64,000 nucleotides of DNA. Origin: an uncultured Lachnospiraceae bacterium (GTDB lineage: Bacteria; Bacillota; Clostridia; Lachnospirales; Lachnospiraceae). Position numbers and translations under genes: made by a program. Positions 43,701-52,359 of the stretch are shown here, piece by piece. The DNA is taken from the NCBI GenBank assembly GCA_910579685.1, contig CAJTVN010000017.1, positions 1 through 64,000 on the forward strand. The letters run 5' to 3'. Numbering within the stretch: position 1 is the first letter of the stretch; every line of letters starts with the position of its first letter. The notes beneath the pieces were generated by a model. The model was not told where the DNA came from and made no database searches. It saw only the letters and a list, made by a program, of their open reading frames with translations.

Positions 43701-45320
43701 TGCTGCCGCCATAGCCTCGGACGGTGATTCGTGTTTCCCTTCATAAATCTTAAAGTGATCAAACAGCGTATTGCCGAAAACCGAGGGATTGATACTTAAA
43801 CTTATAAAAACCTTATTCGAATCCTTCATTTTGCCGGCTGCTGTATAAATGTCTAATCTACGGCTTTCTTTATCATAGCCATAGTAGTCAGGGGAGCTTT
43901 CTGACAGAACGCTGTTGCGGTTTCCAGCACTGTCCTGTTTATAGGCCTCGGCATTCAGCCAGCTTCCCGCATACTTTGTACGAAAGGATACTCTGTAACG
44001 AATATTATCGCCTGCGAGCTGGTCAGCCTCTCCCACGATCATTTCCCATGTGCCCGAGGATGAGCTTAAGTCGATCCTGTCTCCTGACTGACTTATGGTA
44101 TAATCGTCTCCGTCCTGTTTCCAGACTACTTTGTCTGTATCTGTAAGTGCCTTATCACCGGTGAAAATAGAGTGAAAGGAAACCATCGTAAGCTCTGCCG
44201 GAGTAAAAGCCGTCAAATCGGCATTCAGGTATCTCTCTGTAAGCGGCAGCAGGGAATTCTCCATCGTCCCATCCCCGTCATCCGTAAACTCTTTCTCCTC
44301 CGGCCACACGATCACCGTATCCCCGGCCACGTTAAGGCTCATCTGGGTCACCGCGTTTCCGTCAAAAGATGCGGACACATGGAAGGTATGCCCTCCGATT
44401 TCTACCGTGTCGTCCGGATTCATGAACCACTCGTTTGTAGCCTCGTCTTCATAGATAAACTGTACCTCGTAAGGGAAGAAAGGGTTCTCCTCCGGGATAT
44501 TGATGGTGAAGTCGCCGTCCTCCTCAAAGAAAGCATCCCCGGCTCCCAGGTCAAAAGCTTCCCGGTTCACCACGCTCCACACATGGTTTCCTGTGTTGTA
44601 ACGAACCTCGTCAATCTCCATATCCTCCAGGGAAGGCGTTGCTGACGGTGTTGCCGTCGGACTGGTTGACGGTGTCGCTGTGGGACTTCCCGACGGTGTT
44701 GCCGTGGGACTTCCTGACGGTGTTGCCGCGGGACTTCCCGACGGTGTTGCCGTGGGACTTCCTGACGGTGTTGCCGCAGGACTTCCCGACGGTGTTGCCG
44801 TCGGATTGCCTGACGGTGTTGCCGCAGGCGTTTCGGAAGGGGAAGCGGACGCATCCGGTACAATGGCCGTCGTGGGCGTTGCAGAAGCCTCCGGTGCGTC
44901 GGTCGCCTCCGGGGATGCGCTATCTGCGGGAGCCTGTGTGGCATCCGGGGATTGCGACGCATCCGGCGAAGTCACCGCATCCGGTGTCTGCGTTTCCTCC
45001 GGAGCAGCCGTCCCTGCCGGAGATTCTTCCGGGGTTGGCGGCTGCGTCTCTTCCGGAGTCCCGGATGGCTGCGAAGGATCCGTCTCCTCCGGAGAGGCCT
45101 CCGGGGCGGATGTGCCCTGCGGCTGATCCGCCTCGTCCTCCTGGCCGGAACCGGTCTGGTTGTTTTCGGTTCCTCCCGCATCCGGGGCATTATCCCCCGG
45201 ATTCAAATGATCCGCCTCGATTACCGTCTTATCAGGCGGTTCCTGTGCCGATACTGGCAGTGTGGGCATAATCAGCAGCGTTGCCAGAAACACTGCCAGC
45301 CCTCGTTTGATGGATTTCAT
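40704..45320 (-). CDS. large secreted surface protein with two LysM domains
   Basis: 1538 residues. Signal peptide MKSIKRGLAVFLATLLIMPT ending in VSAQ. Residues 30-225 are low-complexity Pro/Thr/Ser/Ala/Glu, including seven octapeptide repeats of the type TPSGSPTA. Folded domains follow, including a tandem pair of about 145 residues each (both with SPSDVTAAYVGQFSSIADA and AGYGADYSQGV). An Ig-like putative domain comes next (LPAGVEVKANGEIYGVPTET), then a Gly/Ser/Asn linker. Two C-terminal LysM modules (VEQGDTLWKIAVKFYGEGS and VQEGDNLWKIALKVYGRGW) bind peptidoglycan. The start at 45320 follows GGAGG, one base after the kinase stop. It is probably a wall-attached protein, perhaps a target or output of the kinase system. 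Confidence 0.88.
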   Translation of the reverse strand: MKSIKRGLAVFLATLLIMPTLPVSAQEPPDKTVIEADHLNPGDNAPDAGGTENNQTGSGQEDEADQPQGTSAPEASPEETDPSQPSGTPEETQPPTPEESPAGTAAPEETQTPDAVTSPDASQSPDATQAPADSASPEATDAPEASATPTTAIVPDASASPSETPAATPSGNPTATPSGSPAATPSGSPTATPSGSPAATPSGSPTATPSGSPTATPSTSPTATPSATPSLEDMEIDEVRYNTGNHVWSVVNREAFDLGAGDAFFEEDGDFTINIPEENPFFPYEVQFIYEDEATNEWFMNPDDTVEIGGHTFHVSASFDGNAVTQMSLNVAGDTVIVWPEEKEFTDDGDGTMENSLLPLTERYLNADLTAFTPAELTMVSFHSIFTGDKALTDTDKVVWKQDGDDYTISQSGDRIDLSSSSGTWEMIVGEADQLAGDNIRYRVSFRTKYAGSWLNAEAYKQDSAGNRNSVLSESSPDYYGYDKESRRLDIYTAAGKMKDSNKVFISLSINPSVFGNTLFDHFKIYEGKHESPSEAMAAADLTGQICSSDMTQVNAGYEVEEREKCGITMVTFDAGGDVTGCLPFDLCVYPRDNYISCERLFERTGSGRNYVTSHTSTEISDGCEYRTVTLKPGYAANDTYYQTMEYYKAGAGSPSDVTAAYVGQFSSIADAVSRGAIDIKDALFSSDYSTAGYGADYSQGVYFTIFVGADGASDQEIYYYNIKTQAQKISNSIQCESLFERTQTGRDYVNYSATTNHVDGCYNRLVMLKEGYAVDRTYYQTMTYYKGGVSSPSDVTAAYVGQFSSIADAISMGSADIKDSLFGTDYNTAGYGADYSQGVHFTVFVGADGAADQEIYHYNIKTEGYVPPAPILGSGTDVTFTGLKNRDGDEIDCYITTSNDSYGEKNYITILVGDDADLTKLAPKFTVSKGATLHVDGSSEPEVSGESYHDFSKGAVHYGVSSEDKKNSRNYWLQILQADSSMGELYINSLEDEDAETRVEGGVVYSKREMLLDGYHGYKHDILVINKGAGPIPALSVELKSDVVQLDEYWTLKGNHDLEGMSTVNKDTSYGELPNLAKIRITAKEDVAAGADVSGTLTFKSGDTVLMILELTGTVGDPSITTTDIPQSVKYVPYGPLILNSNKYYSWNRVSYALEDGVLPAGVEVKANGEIYGVPTETGDFTFTVRMDNSSEYFKSSYMTYTLTVLENTDTNVDNSTDSGYDVTQRVQDIYISASGSPDLSEESRTFVSQGIYDEFRYVFLDGVKLTEGQDYTSASGSTRITIMWQTLLSGSASTPGTHTLGVEFRNGEDEVLKKAAQNFVVEKENGNGGGSDDDDNTGGSSDAGSSDGGSGSDSGSDNGTNTGADNGNAGAAAGGAGTGLGGTNTAGGKIAGNGAAGAQAGAAVTGTASTVTYTVEQGDTLWKIAVKFYGEGSYWQKIYAENAAVIGGDPNRIYAGQTLTIYLNQGDGSVMEGASADTAEGTAGNYYTVQEGDNLWKIALKVYGRGWRWRRIYEANIDSLPDPQSIYVGQVLLIPD
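44636..44830. repeat. 24-bp tandem repeats in the LysM protein gene
   Basis: About seven units of GGTGTTGCCG-GGGACTTCC-GAC (24 bp, encoding TPSGSPTA or TPSGSPAA on the minus strand) follow each other with few changes; alternate units differ T/A, giving a 48-bp higher period. The array is in frame, so length changes would vary the spacer of the surface protein. Confidence 0.85.
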
Positions 45321-45321
45321 T

Positions 45322-48264
45322 TCAGGAAATCCTCCTTTCCTCCTTCGAACTGTTTTGTAGGTATGTCTCCCCAAGAGCAATGAGCTCCTGGAGGGAATAT
45401 AAGCGGCTCTGCCGCAAATTCCCGGATTTATAGTCAAACACCAGCTGATCCCCTGACACATCGCAAAGGCCCGGCAGATAAGCCAGCTTCTGAAATTCTT
45501 CGTCCAACAGCAGGCCGTACCGCTCCCCTGCCGCACTGATATATTCCGTAATGATAGATTCTCCCACCTGGGTCACATAGGTGAGATAGGAATCCTCCTC
45601 AAGAGTTGCCACCAGCTGATCGGAATCCCTCTCATATACCTTTGGTGCGTCATGGAGGGAAGACTCAATTCTGTATTTGTCCGTGAAAAACTCCTCGTAC
45701 AGATCCTTTTCCGGCTCTTGTCCCCGTTCCTTCGAAATCATCCTGCCATCCTCCGCACTGTAGCAGCATACGGTTCCGTCGTACCAGATCACCTCGAGCC
45801 AGGATCCCTCCCCGGTCTTTCGAAACTGCTGGTCATAGATATGCGCTTCATCCGGCAGTTCCTCCTTCACCAGAAGATTTCCTTCCATGTCATAAATGCA
45901 AAAGCCCTGAGGGCCAAAAAGCATTGCCCGCCTGCCGTCCTGGCTGATGCGCGCTTCCTTGTGGGGATAGCGGGCGTCATAGGAAAGAAGCTGCGCCTCT
46001 TTGTGGTCTTCCAGCTGAAGAAGCCGAAGGTTCGGTTGGCTTCTATTTCCCACCAACGCATAGCCAGACTCCAGCTCCACAAAATCACAGTTTTCAGCGG
46101 CGCTTTCCGTTGACATCCGGTTCGCACCGCTGTCAAAAAAGGAAAAACATCCGTCATTCGTTGCCGCAAGGACATGCTCCCGGGTTGCCGAAAAAGCCGT
46201 GATCGGCACGCTGCCCGTGTAGGCAAGCTCCCTCTCCTCCATGGTGTCCGGATCCAGACGAACCAGAAGGCTGCCATCCGCAAGACAGATTCCCGTCTCA
46301 TCCACCTGAAGCAGAAGAGGATCGGCGGACTCGTAACCTCCCACATAGACATCCTCTTCGGTGTCAATCAGCGCAAACAGCGCTTCCCCGCCTTTTTCCG
46401 CAGTAAAGGCAAAGTATTTGCCGCAAAACCCTCCCTCAAACTGCTGATAATCCGATTCCTCATAGAGGATCCTGTCGTTTTCCGGACTCCTCCAGTCAAA
46501 AACCGTGAGCCCGCCGTTCTGAAAGCTCACCGCAAGCAGGCTCCCATCCTGATTCAGTTCAAACACGTAGTTCCCGGGATCCGCAAAACTATCATTGACC
46601 GCCACCGGCAGATGAAGATCCCCAAAGGAGCATTCTCCTATTTTCTCCCCGTCGGATATACGGTAAAGCAGGGCATGAGCCGCATCCCGGTCCACTGCCG
46701 CCACAATCTCCCCGTCTCCGGAGAGAGACAGGTTCGTTGCCACATCCCCCTCCCACAAAACGCTCTGCGTATCCAGGTCATAGGCGCTCACGCCCGCTTC
46801 CCCCGCATAGACGATCCGGGTCTCGTCCAGAAAAATCAGATCAGCCAGAGCGGAATTCTGAATGGGGAGTCTTGCAATTTCCCTCTGCGTATCTGTCTCA
46901 AACACCGCCGCTTCATAAGCATAGACGGCGGCAAAACGGGAACCCGCCGGGGACACGGCGATACCAAACGGAGCCGCCGGAAGCGAAACCGCATCAAGAG
47001 CCCTGAAGTCATCGGAAAGCTCATAGACACCAAGCGCATCCGTAAGCGCTTTCTGAATCTGAGGCGTTGCAGGGGCTTCCAGAGGACTTTTCCCATCCGG
47101 AATACCCTGCATTGCCTGCCGGACCGCCCCGGTCACGTCCCCCTGGGAAAGGGCGCCTGCGGAATACTCCGAGAGAGCAAGAGCTGTCTGAATCTGTTCC
47201 AGCTGTTTCAGCCCCACAAAGGAGCAGGAACCCCCAAACAGAAACAGGGCGGCAAGCGACGCTGCCGCTGCCGCTATTTGCCTTTTGCGCCGAATGACCC
47301 TTTTATCCTTCCTGTGAAGCTGCAAAAAAGCCAGGCGCATCTCTTCAGCGGACTGATAGCGATCCTCCGGGTCGGGCGCCATGGCTTTCCCCAAAATGAA
47401 CCAGACCTGCGGGCTGCAGATGTCCGCTCCCAGTGGCTTCACCCTGCGGGCGTCCTGTTCGGGACGTATTCCGGAGATCATATGGTAAAGTGTGGCCCCA
47501 AGGCTGTAAATATCCGAACGGACATCCAGCATCAGTCCCTTCTTTTTGCTGGCGGTGCTTCCGGAAGCGGAGACGGAAGATCCCGTTCCCCGGCTTGTTG
47601 CCGGAAGGGTCACTGTTTTGTCCGCATCTGCAACGGTCTGTGTCTCTTCGCTTTTCCGGATTCGGCTGTCGGTTCGAATGCTGGAAGCCTGCCCCACCGC
47701 AGCCGGGCGGTTCTGCCTGATATAATCCGCTCCATAATGCTCCGGGGACGCATACCCCCTGCTGAAACCGACCTTTACCGCACCGTCCTCTCCCAGCGCA
47801 AGGGCGATATTGAAATCAATCAGGCAGACATCGCCTCCCGGCCGAAGCATAATGTTTGCCGGTTTGATATCCCCATGGAGAATTCCGTAGGGCGGCTGGC
47901 CGTGGAGATACACAAGAGCCTGGAGGAGCTGATCCGCCCACCGGATCACCTCCGGCTGGGCGGGACGTTGTCCCCTGGCCAGAAGCTTGTCTAAGCTCTC
48001 CCCCTCGATGTAGTCCATGACCGTATACACCACGCCGTCTTCCTGGACGAAATCGTATACCTGCGGAATGTAAGTCTGGCTGAGGCCCTTTAGCATGTCC
48101 ACTTCCCGCCGCAGAGTCTCAATCCCTGCGGCAAGCGTACGCTTATCGGCCTTCAATACCACCGGCTTGTCAAGCCGCAGGTGACGGCCAAGATAGACGA
48201 CCCCTCCTCCTCCGGCTCCGATTTTATTCTGTATTTCATAAACACCCGCAATGATCTGTGACAT
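45322..48264 (-). CDS. membrane Ser/Thr protein kinase with C-terminal beta-propeller-like region
   Basis: 980 residues. The kinase domain (about 8-320) has IGAGGGGVVYLGRHLRLDKP, the lysine in VVLKADK, catalytic loop LHGDIKPANIMLRP and the activation segment start LIDFNIALALG, where Asn replaces Gly of DFG. A Ser/Thr-rich insert precedes LDVRSDIYSLGATLYHMISG. One membrane helix lies at about 335 (AAAAASLAALFLFGGS). The outer 600 residues show repeated beta-strand blocks (FGIAVSPAGSRFAAVYAYEA, LSLSGDGEIVAAVDRD, RISQDGRRAMLFGPQG), as in a WD40/propeller sensor. Its partner phosphatase is at 48534-49385 and FHA readers are just upstream. Confidence 0.92.
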   Translation of the reverse strand: MSQIIAGVYEIQNKIGAGGGGVVYLGRHLRLDKPVVLKADKRTLAAGIETLRREVDMLKGLSQTYIPQVYDFVQEDGVVYTVMDYIEGESLDKLLARGQRPAQPEVIRWADQLLQALVYLHGQPPYGILHGDIKPANIMLRPGGDVCLIDFNIALALGEDGAVKVGFSRGYASPEHYGADYIRQNRPAAVGQASSIRTDSRIRKSEETQTVADADKTVTLPATSRGTGSSVSASGSTASKKKGLMLDVRSDIYSLGATLYHMISGIRPEQDARRVKPLGADICSPQVWFILGKAMAPDPEDRYQSAEEMRLAFLQLHRKDKRVIRRKRQIAAAAASLAALFLFGGSCSFVGLKQLEQIQTALALSEYSAGALSQGDVTGAVRQAMQGIPDGKSPLEAPATPQIQKALTDALGVYELSDDFRALDAVSLPAAPFGIAVSPAGSRFAAVYAYEAAVFETDTQREIARLPIQNSALADLIFLDETRIVYAGEAGVSAYDLDTQSVLWEGDVATNLSLSGDGEIVAAVDRDAAHALLYRISDGEKIGECSFGDLHLPVAVNDSFADPGNYVFELNQDGSLLAVSFQNGGLTVFDWRSPENDRILYEESDYQQFEGGFCGKYFAFTAEKGGEALFALIDTEEDVYVGGYESADPLLLQVDETGICLADGSLLVRLDPDTMEERELAYTGSVPITAFSATREHVLAATNDGCFSFFDSGANRMSTESAAENCDFVELESGYALVGNRSQPNLRLLQLEDHKEAQLLSYDARYPHKEARISQDGRRAMLFGPQGFCIYDMEGNLLVKEELPDEAHIYDQQFRKTGEGSWLEVIWYDGTVCCYSAEDGRMISKERGQEPEKDLYEEFFTDKYRIESSLHDAPKVYERDSDQLVATLEEDSYLTYVTQVGESIITEYISAAGERYGLLLDEEFQKLAYLPGLCDVSGDQLVFDYKSGNLRQSRLYSLQELIALGETYLQNSSKEERRIS

Positions 48265-48335
48265 GAATCGTTCCTCTTTTCCCTATTGGGATGACACCCT
48301 CATTATTAGATGAAGTCCTTAAGCCTTCCGAAAGT

Positions 48336-48494
48336 TCAGGACAGCGGTTTCCCGTACTCCTGTTCCAGCCTTTTCCCAAGCCTCTTACCCTGAATGGCAA
48401 AAAACACGGCGCATAACCCCGCAAGCATGGCAGCAAGAATCATAACCGCAATTCCTCCGTAAAACAGTAATTGACTTCCTGACAAATCCGACAT
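48336..48494 (-). CDS. small single-helix membrane protein between phosphatase and kinase
   Basis: A 52-residue frame that starts MSDLSGSQLLFYGGIAVMIL, continues with AAMLAGLCAVFFAIQGKRLG and ends in KRLEQEYGKPLS. AGGAGGGG lies seven bases before the ATG at 48494. One membrane helix with a basic, cytoplasmic tail is expected. It sits in the 270-base gap between the PP2C and kinase genes, on the same strand, so it is likely part of the kinase operon, perhaps as a small regulatory subunit. No family is recognised. Confidence 0.8.
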   Translation of the reverse strand: MSDLSGSQLLFYGGIAVMILAAMLAGLCAVFFAIQGKRLGKRLEQEYGKPLS

Positions 48495-48533
48495 ATCCGT
48501 ACCCCTCCTATGAAAAAAGTTCTGCGAAGCTTT

Positions 48534-49385
48534 TCAGCGCCGAGGATGCTCCGCCCCGCCCTCCTGCACATCCTCCCGCACCCGGATCAAGATAACCGTT
48601 ATATTGTCTTTTTCTCCCCTCTCCTTTACCAGTGCGACCGCTTTTTTCAGGCTTTTCTTTATGGATGTGCGATCCGTTAAAGACTCCGGCCTGAAAAATT
48701 CCCCGATTTCCTCGTCTTCCAATTCGTGAATAAAACCGTCGGAACAGAGGAAAAACACGTCATTTTCCATGACGGTTCCCCTCTGATAGACAATCTGTAA
48801 CCGCTTCGACGCACCCACGCACTGCAGAATAATGTTGCGTCTCCTGTCATGCTTTGCGTCTTTCGGGGACAGACGCCCCGCCTTTATCTCCTGTGCGATC
48901 AGGCTCTGGTCTTCGGTGAGCTGATGCAGACCGTTGTTCACGCAATATGCCCTGCTGTCGCCAACCTGGGCCGTGATATACTCCCGGTTCACAATAACCA
49001 GTAATGTCAGTGTGGTGCCTGCCCGGATCCCCCGTTCCTTCGCATAATCAAAAATCAAACCATTCTGTTTCTGGATGCATCGTTCCATTTCCTCCTGAAG
49101 ATACAAAAGAATCTCTTCCTGGCTTTTTCCGCAAACCTCCCGGCTCACCGTATAATCAAACCAGTTATTTAGGAACTGAATGGTACTTTTGCTGGCATAA
49201 TCGCCATCCTCCATGCCTCCCACCCCGTCGCACACTGCCGCAAGTACCAGCGTATGGCTGTCAATTCTCATGATCCGGACACAGCAGGCATCCTGATTGA
49301 TCCGATTTAAGATTCCCGCATCCGAAAGCATCTCAGTAAGAAAGTGAAGAGCAGGCTGTTTTCTTGCTATGGTTTTTTCATTCAT
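48534..49385 (-). CDS. PP2C family Ser/Thr protein phosphatase
   Basis: A 283-residue soluble phosphatase with the PPM metal motifs: RINQDACCV, AAVCDGVGGMEDGDYASK, IRAGTTLTLLVI, ITAQVGDSRAYCVNNGLHQL, VFFLCSDGFIHEL and GEKDNITVILIRV. It would reverse the action of the kinase at 45322-48264. It lies 18 bases after the VWA-FHA gene. Confidence 0.95.
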   Translation of the reverse strand: MNEKTIARKQPALHFLTEMLSDAGILNRINQDACCVRIMRIDSHTLVLAAVCDGVGGMEDGDYASKSTIQFLNNWFDYTVSREVCGKSQEEILLYLQEEMERCIQKQNGLIFDYAKERGIRAGTTLTLLVIVNREYITAQVGDSRAYCVNNGLHQLTEDQSLIAQEIKAGRLSPKDAKHDRRRNIILQCVGASKRLQIVYQRGTVMENDVFFLCSDGFIHELEDEEIGEFFRPESLTDRTSIKKSLKKAVALVKERGEKDNITVILIRVREDVQEGGAEHPRR

Positions 49386-49403
49386 TTCAAGCTCCGCTTC
49401 CCG

Positions 49404-50939
49404 TCAGATTGGCATGATCTCCACGCTAAACTCCACTTCTCCCAGCCTGACGATACTTCCCGATGAAACCTCCGCCTCGCCGTTTATCCTGCGTCCGCCC
49501 AGACAGGTGTGATTTGCGGATCCCATGTCCCGGAGAAAGAAACGGCCGCCCCTTACGTAAAACTCGCAATGCTGTCCCGAAATGGTCCGGCTGTAATCGA
49601 TGGCGATCTGCACCTTGTCCGTATTGCGTCCCACCACCACATGCTGATCCATGGGATAGCGGAAGATCCGTTCCGGATTCGCCCGATCCCGCAGGACAAG
49701 CAGATACCTTCCGTCCAGAACCACCGTCTCATCCCCGGCGGGTTCCTGCGCAGGCACCGGCTGTTCGGCCACGGGTTTTGCAGCTTTGGGTTTCCCCGCG
49801 GCTTTTTTCTCTTTCGGCGGCTTATCCTTCTTACCGTCCCTGCCCTTTTTCTGATAAACGAAAAAGCCCGCCACCGCAAGAATCAGGATCACAAGTCCCG
49901 CCAATTTGACCGGATCCGCCCCGGAAGATTCATTGACCGGATCCGGAGTTGGTACAGGCTCGGGCTCTGCGGTCGGCTGCGGAGTCTGTTTCGGCGTCGG
50001 CTGCGGAGTCGGCTGCGGCGTTGGCTGCGGCTCCTTTTCCGCCAGCCCAAAGGGCATGGAAACCTCGCCGGTCAGTTCCAGATCTCCCGCCCTGCCGTGA
50101 ATATTCAGCAGAACGCTTTTGCCCGCACCATCCATCACTTCCTGCGGGATATCCATTCGAAGAGAATAGACATTGGAAAAGTCATGTATCTCATCCGCAA
50201 TCTGAGCGGTATCCTCAAAATCCTCTATCAGCTGTTCCTTCCCGTTCGTGATCCGGGACAGGGCAAACATGTTTTTCAGCTGATCGGAATTCTCCCCATA
50301 CTTGTGCCCTATGGTATAAACGGGCCGGGACGTCTCTTTCAGCTTGTCGGTCAGCTCTTCCTTGGTGATGCCGATGGCCTTATTGTCCACCCCGTCCGAG
50401 ATCACGATAAATCGCGTATACTCCGGATCCTTCTCTATTTTTTCCAGCGCCTGATATAAAAAGTCCGTGAGATACGTATCCTGATCGTGGAACTCGATTG
50501 CGTCAATCCATCCGGTCAGCTCATCCTCATCTCCCGATTTTTCAGCCAAAAACTGCAGATCCTCGCCGAACGTGGCAAGGCTTACCACCTCGTTTTCCGG
50601 CAAATTGCCGACATACCGCCTCAAAATCTCCCTGATCCGTTTGCGGTTGTCCTCCGTTACGGAGAGCGAATTATCCAGCAGAATAACCGTATGCACGCGA
50701 ATGCTTTCCGGCCCTCCCACCTCCACGCTCTCACAGGGGTACTGCGCCACCTGCGCATCCGCAGAAGTGACGGCACCGTCACATTCTATATAGGACACAA
50801 TCTCCTGCGCATCTGTCAAAATCTGCAAAAGGCTGCCCGCAGGGGCTGCGCAGACCCGGGTTCCATTTTCCAAAAGCAGCAGTGCGAAAAGCGCCATTGC
50901 CCAAAATCTCTTTGTAAAATTTCTCTTCTTCACTTTCAT
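49404..50939 (-). CDS. VWA and FHA domain membrane protein
   Basis: 511 residues. Signal peptide (FWAMALFALLLLENGTRVCA), an external von Willebrand A domain with MIDAS VILLDNSLSVTEDNRKRI and FIVISDGVDNKAIGIT, and a proline/threonine/glutamine-rich stalk of PTPQ repeats. A membrane helix follows (PVKLAGLVILILAVAGFFVY, about residue 350). A Lys-rich cytoplasmic stretch leads to a C-terminal FHA domain (HVVVGRNTDKVQIAID, SGQHCEFYVRGG, GSANHTCLGGRRI). It could couple an external adhesion event to phosphothreonine binding inside. Confidence 0.93.
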   Translation of the reverse strand: MKVKKRNFTKRFWAMALFALLLLENGTRVCAAPAGSLLQILTDAQEIVSYIECDGAVTSADAQVAQYPCESVEVGGPESIRVHTVILLDNSLSVTEDNRKRIREILRRYVGNLPENEVVSLATFGEDLQFLAEKSGDEDELTGWIDAIEFHDQDTYLTDFLYQALEKIEKDPEYTRFIVISDGVDNKAIGITKEELTDKLKETSRPVYTIGHKYGENSDQLKNMFALSRITNGKEQLIEDFEDTAQIADEIHDFSNVYSLRMDIPQEVMDGAGKSVLLNIHGRAGDLELTGEVSMPFGLAEKEPQPTPQPTPQPTPKQTPQPTAEPEPVPTPDPVNESSGADPVKLAGLVILILAVAGFFVYQKKGRDGKKDKPPKEKKAAGKPKAAKPVAEQPVPAQEPAGDETVVLDGRYLLVLRDRANPERIFRYPMDQHVVVGRNTDKVQIAIDYSRTISGQHCEFYVRGGRFFLRDMGSANHTCLGGRRINGEAEVSSGSIVRLGEVEFSVEIMPI

Positions 50940-50954
50940 GCCCCCTCGTATTTC

Positions 50955-52337
50955 TCAGTCCCTGAAAAATTCAAACTCCTCATTGGCAAGCCTTACCACC
51001 ATTCCGTCGGAAAGAAGCTCCCTCGCTCCCGGCTGCAGCCGCTTTCCGTCTAAAAAGCTTCCGTTCTTTGACTGGTTGTCCTCTATATAAAATTCGCCGT
51101 TTACATATTGAATTAGTGCATGGCTGCGGCTGACCGCATGGTTATCCTCTATACGGATATCTGCGGACATCCCGGATCCCACCGTTATCCGGTCCCTGTC
51201 AATGCGGTAGGTAAATCCGCCCTGTCTGCGGACCAGCCTTGCGGATATCTGCCACACCGTGCCCTCCTCTTCCAGAAGCACCGTGCCCTCCGGCTCCGAA
51301 TCCCGCCTTTGCGCCGGTTCCTCCATAAGCACCGTGCTCTCGTAGCTTTCGTACATATCGTCCCGGCCCCTGCCAGAGGCGTCCGGCTCCGCCGCCTGCC
51401 TGTTTTCGGGGATCTCTGTACTTTTGGGCACAGCGACAGACAGCTTGTTCTCCTTCTGCTTTTTCGGCACGGCAAAGGAACTCAAAAATCCCTTTTTTTC
51501 CGCCTTTGCCTTTTTCGGAGGCTTTGGCACTGCCGGTTTTTCCTGCTCCTCTGACTTCGGTTTTGCCCCCGGCTCTCTTCCCGGGATATTGATCACGGGA
51601 ATCCGGGAGGCGGCGGAAGGGCTGCCCTGCCGCTTCTTCTCAGGAACCGGAACCGGCGTCTGATCCGGCGTCTTCAAAGGCGCCTTCGGAGCAGACATAT
51701 CTTCTCTCCTCGGGCTCTCCAAGGAACGGCTTTCCGGGGGAGTCTCTGCCTGTGCGGCTCTGACCTCCTTTCCGCTCTCATCCGGTACCGGTCCGGCGCT
51801 CTTTTTGATTAATTCCCTGAAATCAGATAATTTCTGAACAGCCCCCCGGCTGAAAGCATTTAAGATATCAAAAAGATAGGGATCCTTTTCCTGAAAATCC
51901 GGCTGGATCCTGCTCACCGCCTCCTGCAGGAAGTCCATTTTGTCTCTCACAAATCCGTGGTCAAAGGGAAGGTACAGAAGCAGGCTGTTTCCCTCACGGT
52001 CCATATAAATGTGGTCCCAGTCCAAAAGCAGGTGATCCATATCCAGCATATAGGCGTCCGCCTCCTCAAACGCATTCAAAATACTGTTAAAGACCATGAG
52101 CACTTCCTTCTTTGGCCTTACCACGGACATCCGGCTGTTGATCTTCATCAGCCCGGTAATGTTGAACTGCGCCTGTCTCTTCTCGTTGATCTGGACGATC
52201 TGAGTCGGAACAATATTTCCGATGCGGTTGTGCGTCATCATATTCATGGCAAAGGTATCGATCACAAGACCGTCCTCCAAATCAAAAACCAGATAAGTCG
52301 TCTCACCCACACTCTGTTGTCTGAAATTCAAATTCAT
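50955..52337 (-). CDS. DUF6382 and FHA domain protein
   Basis: 460 residues, soluble. The N-terminal 180 residues (MNLNFRQQSVGETTYLVFDL, YMLDMDHLLLDWDHIYMD, LLLYLPFDHGF) match what I know as DUF6382, a domain found next to FHA domains in Firmicutes kinase and Tad loci. A long Pro/Lys/Glu-rich linker with a Thr-containing SYESTVLMEEPAQ and GTVLLEEEGTVW motif follows; these are plausible phosphothreonine sites. The FHA domain closes it (ITVGSGMSADIRIEDN, SRSHALIQYVNGEFYIEDNQ, SKNGSFLDGKRL). It may self-associate on phosphorylation, as GarA-type proteins do. Confidence 0.88.
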   Translation of the reverse strand: MNLNFRQQSVGETTYLVFDLEDGLVIDTFAMNMMTHNRIGNIVPTQIVQINEKRQAQFNITGLMKINSRMSVVRPKKEVLMVFNSILNAFEEADAYMLDMDHLLLDWDHIYMDREGNSLLLYLPFDHGFVRDKMDFLQEAVSRIQPDFQEKDPYLFDILNAFSRGAVQKLSDFRELIKKSAGPVPDESGKEVRAAQAETPPESRSLESPRREDMSAPKAPLKTPDQTPVPVPEKKRQGSPSAASRIPVINIPGREPGAKPKSEEQEKPAVPKPPKKAKAEKKGFLSSFAVPKKQKENKLSVAVPKSTEIPENRQAAEPDASGRGRDDMYESYESTVLMEEPAQRRDSEPEGTVLLEEEGTVWQISARLVRRQGGFTYRIDRDRITVGSGMSADIRIEDNHAVSRSHALIQYVNGEFYIEDNQSKNGSFLDGKRLQPGARELLSDGMVVRLANEEFEFFRD

Positions 52338-52359
52338 CTGAAGTATCCATGCCTTTCTC

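Noticed and set aside
44636..44830. CRISPR array
   Set aside because: The units are contiguous 24-bp coding repeats without spacers, in frame with the LysM protein gene; no cas genes are present.
46174..47994. 606-codon plus-strand open frame
   Set aside because: It is antisense to the kinase gene, has strongly basic, low-complexity composition and no domain or ribosome-binding site; the minus-strand kinase explains the region.
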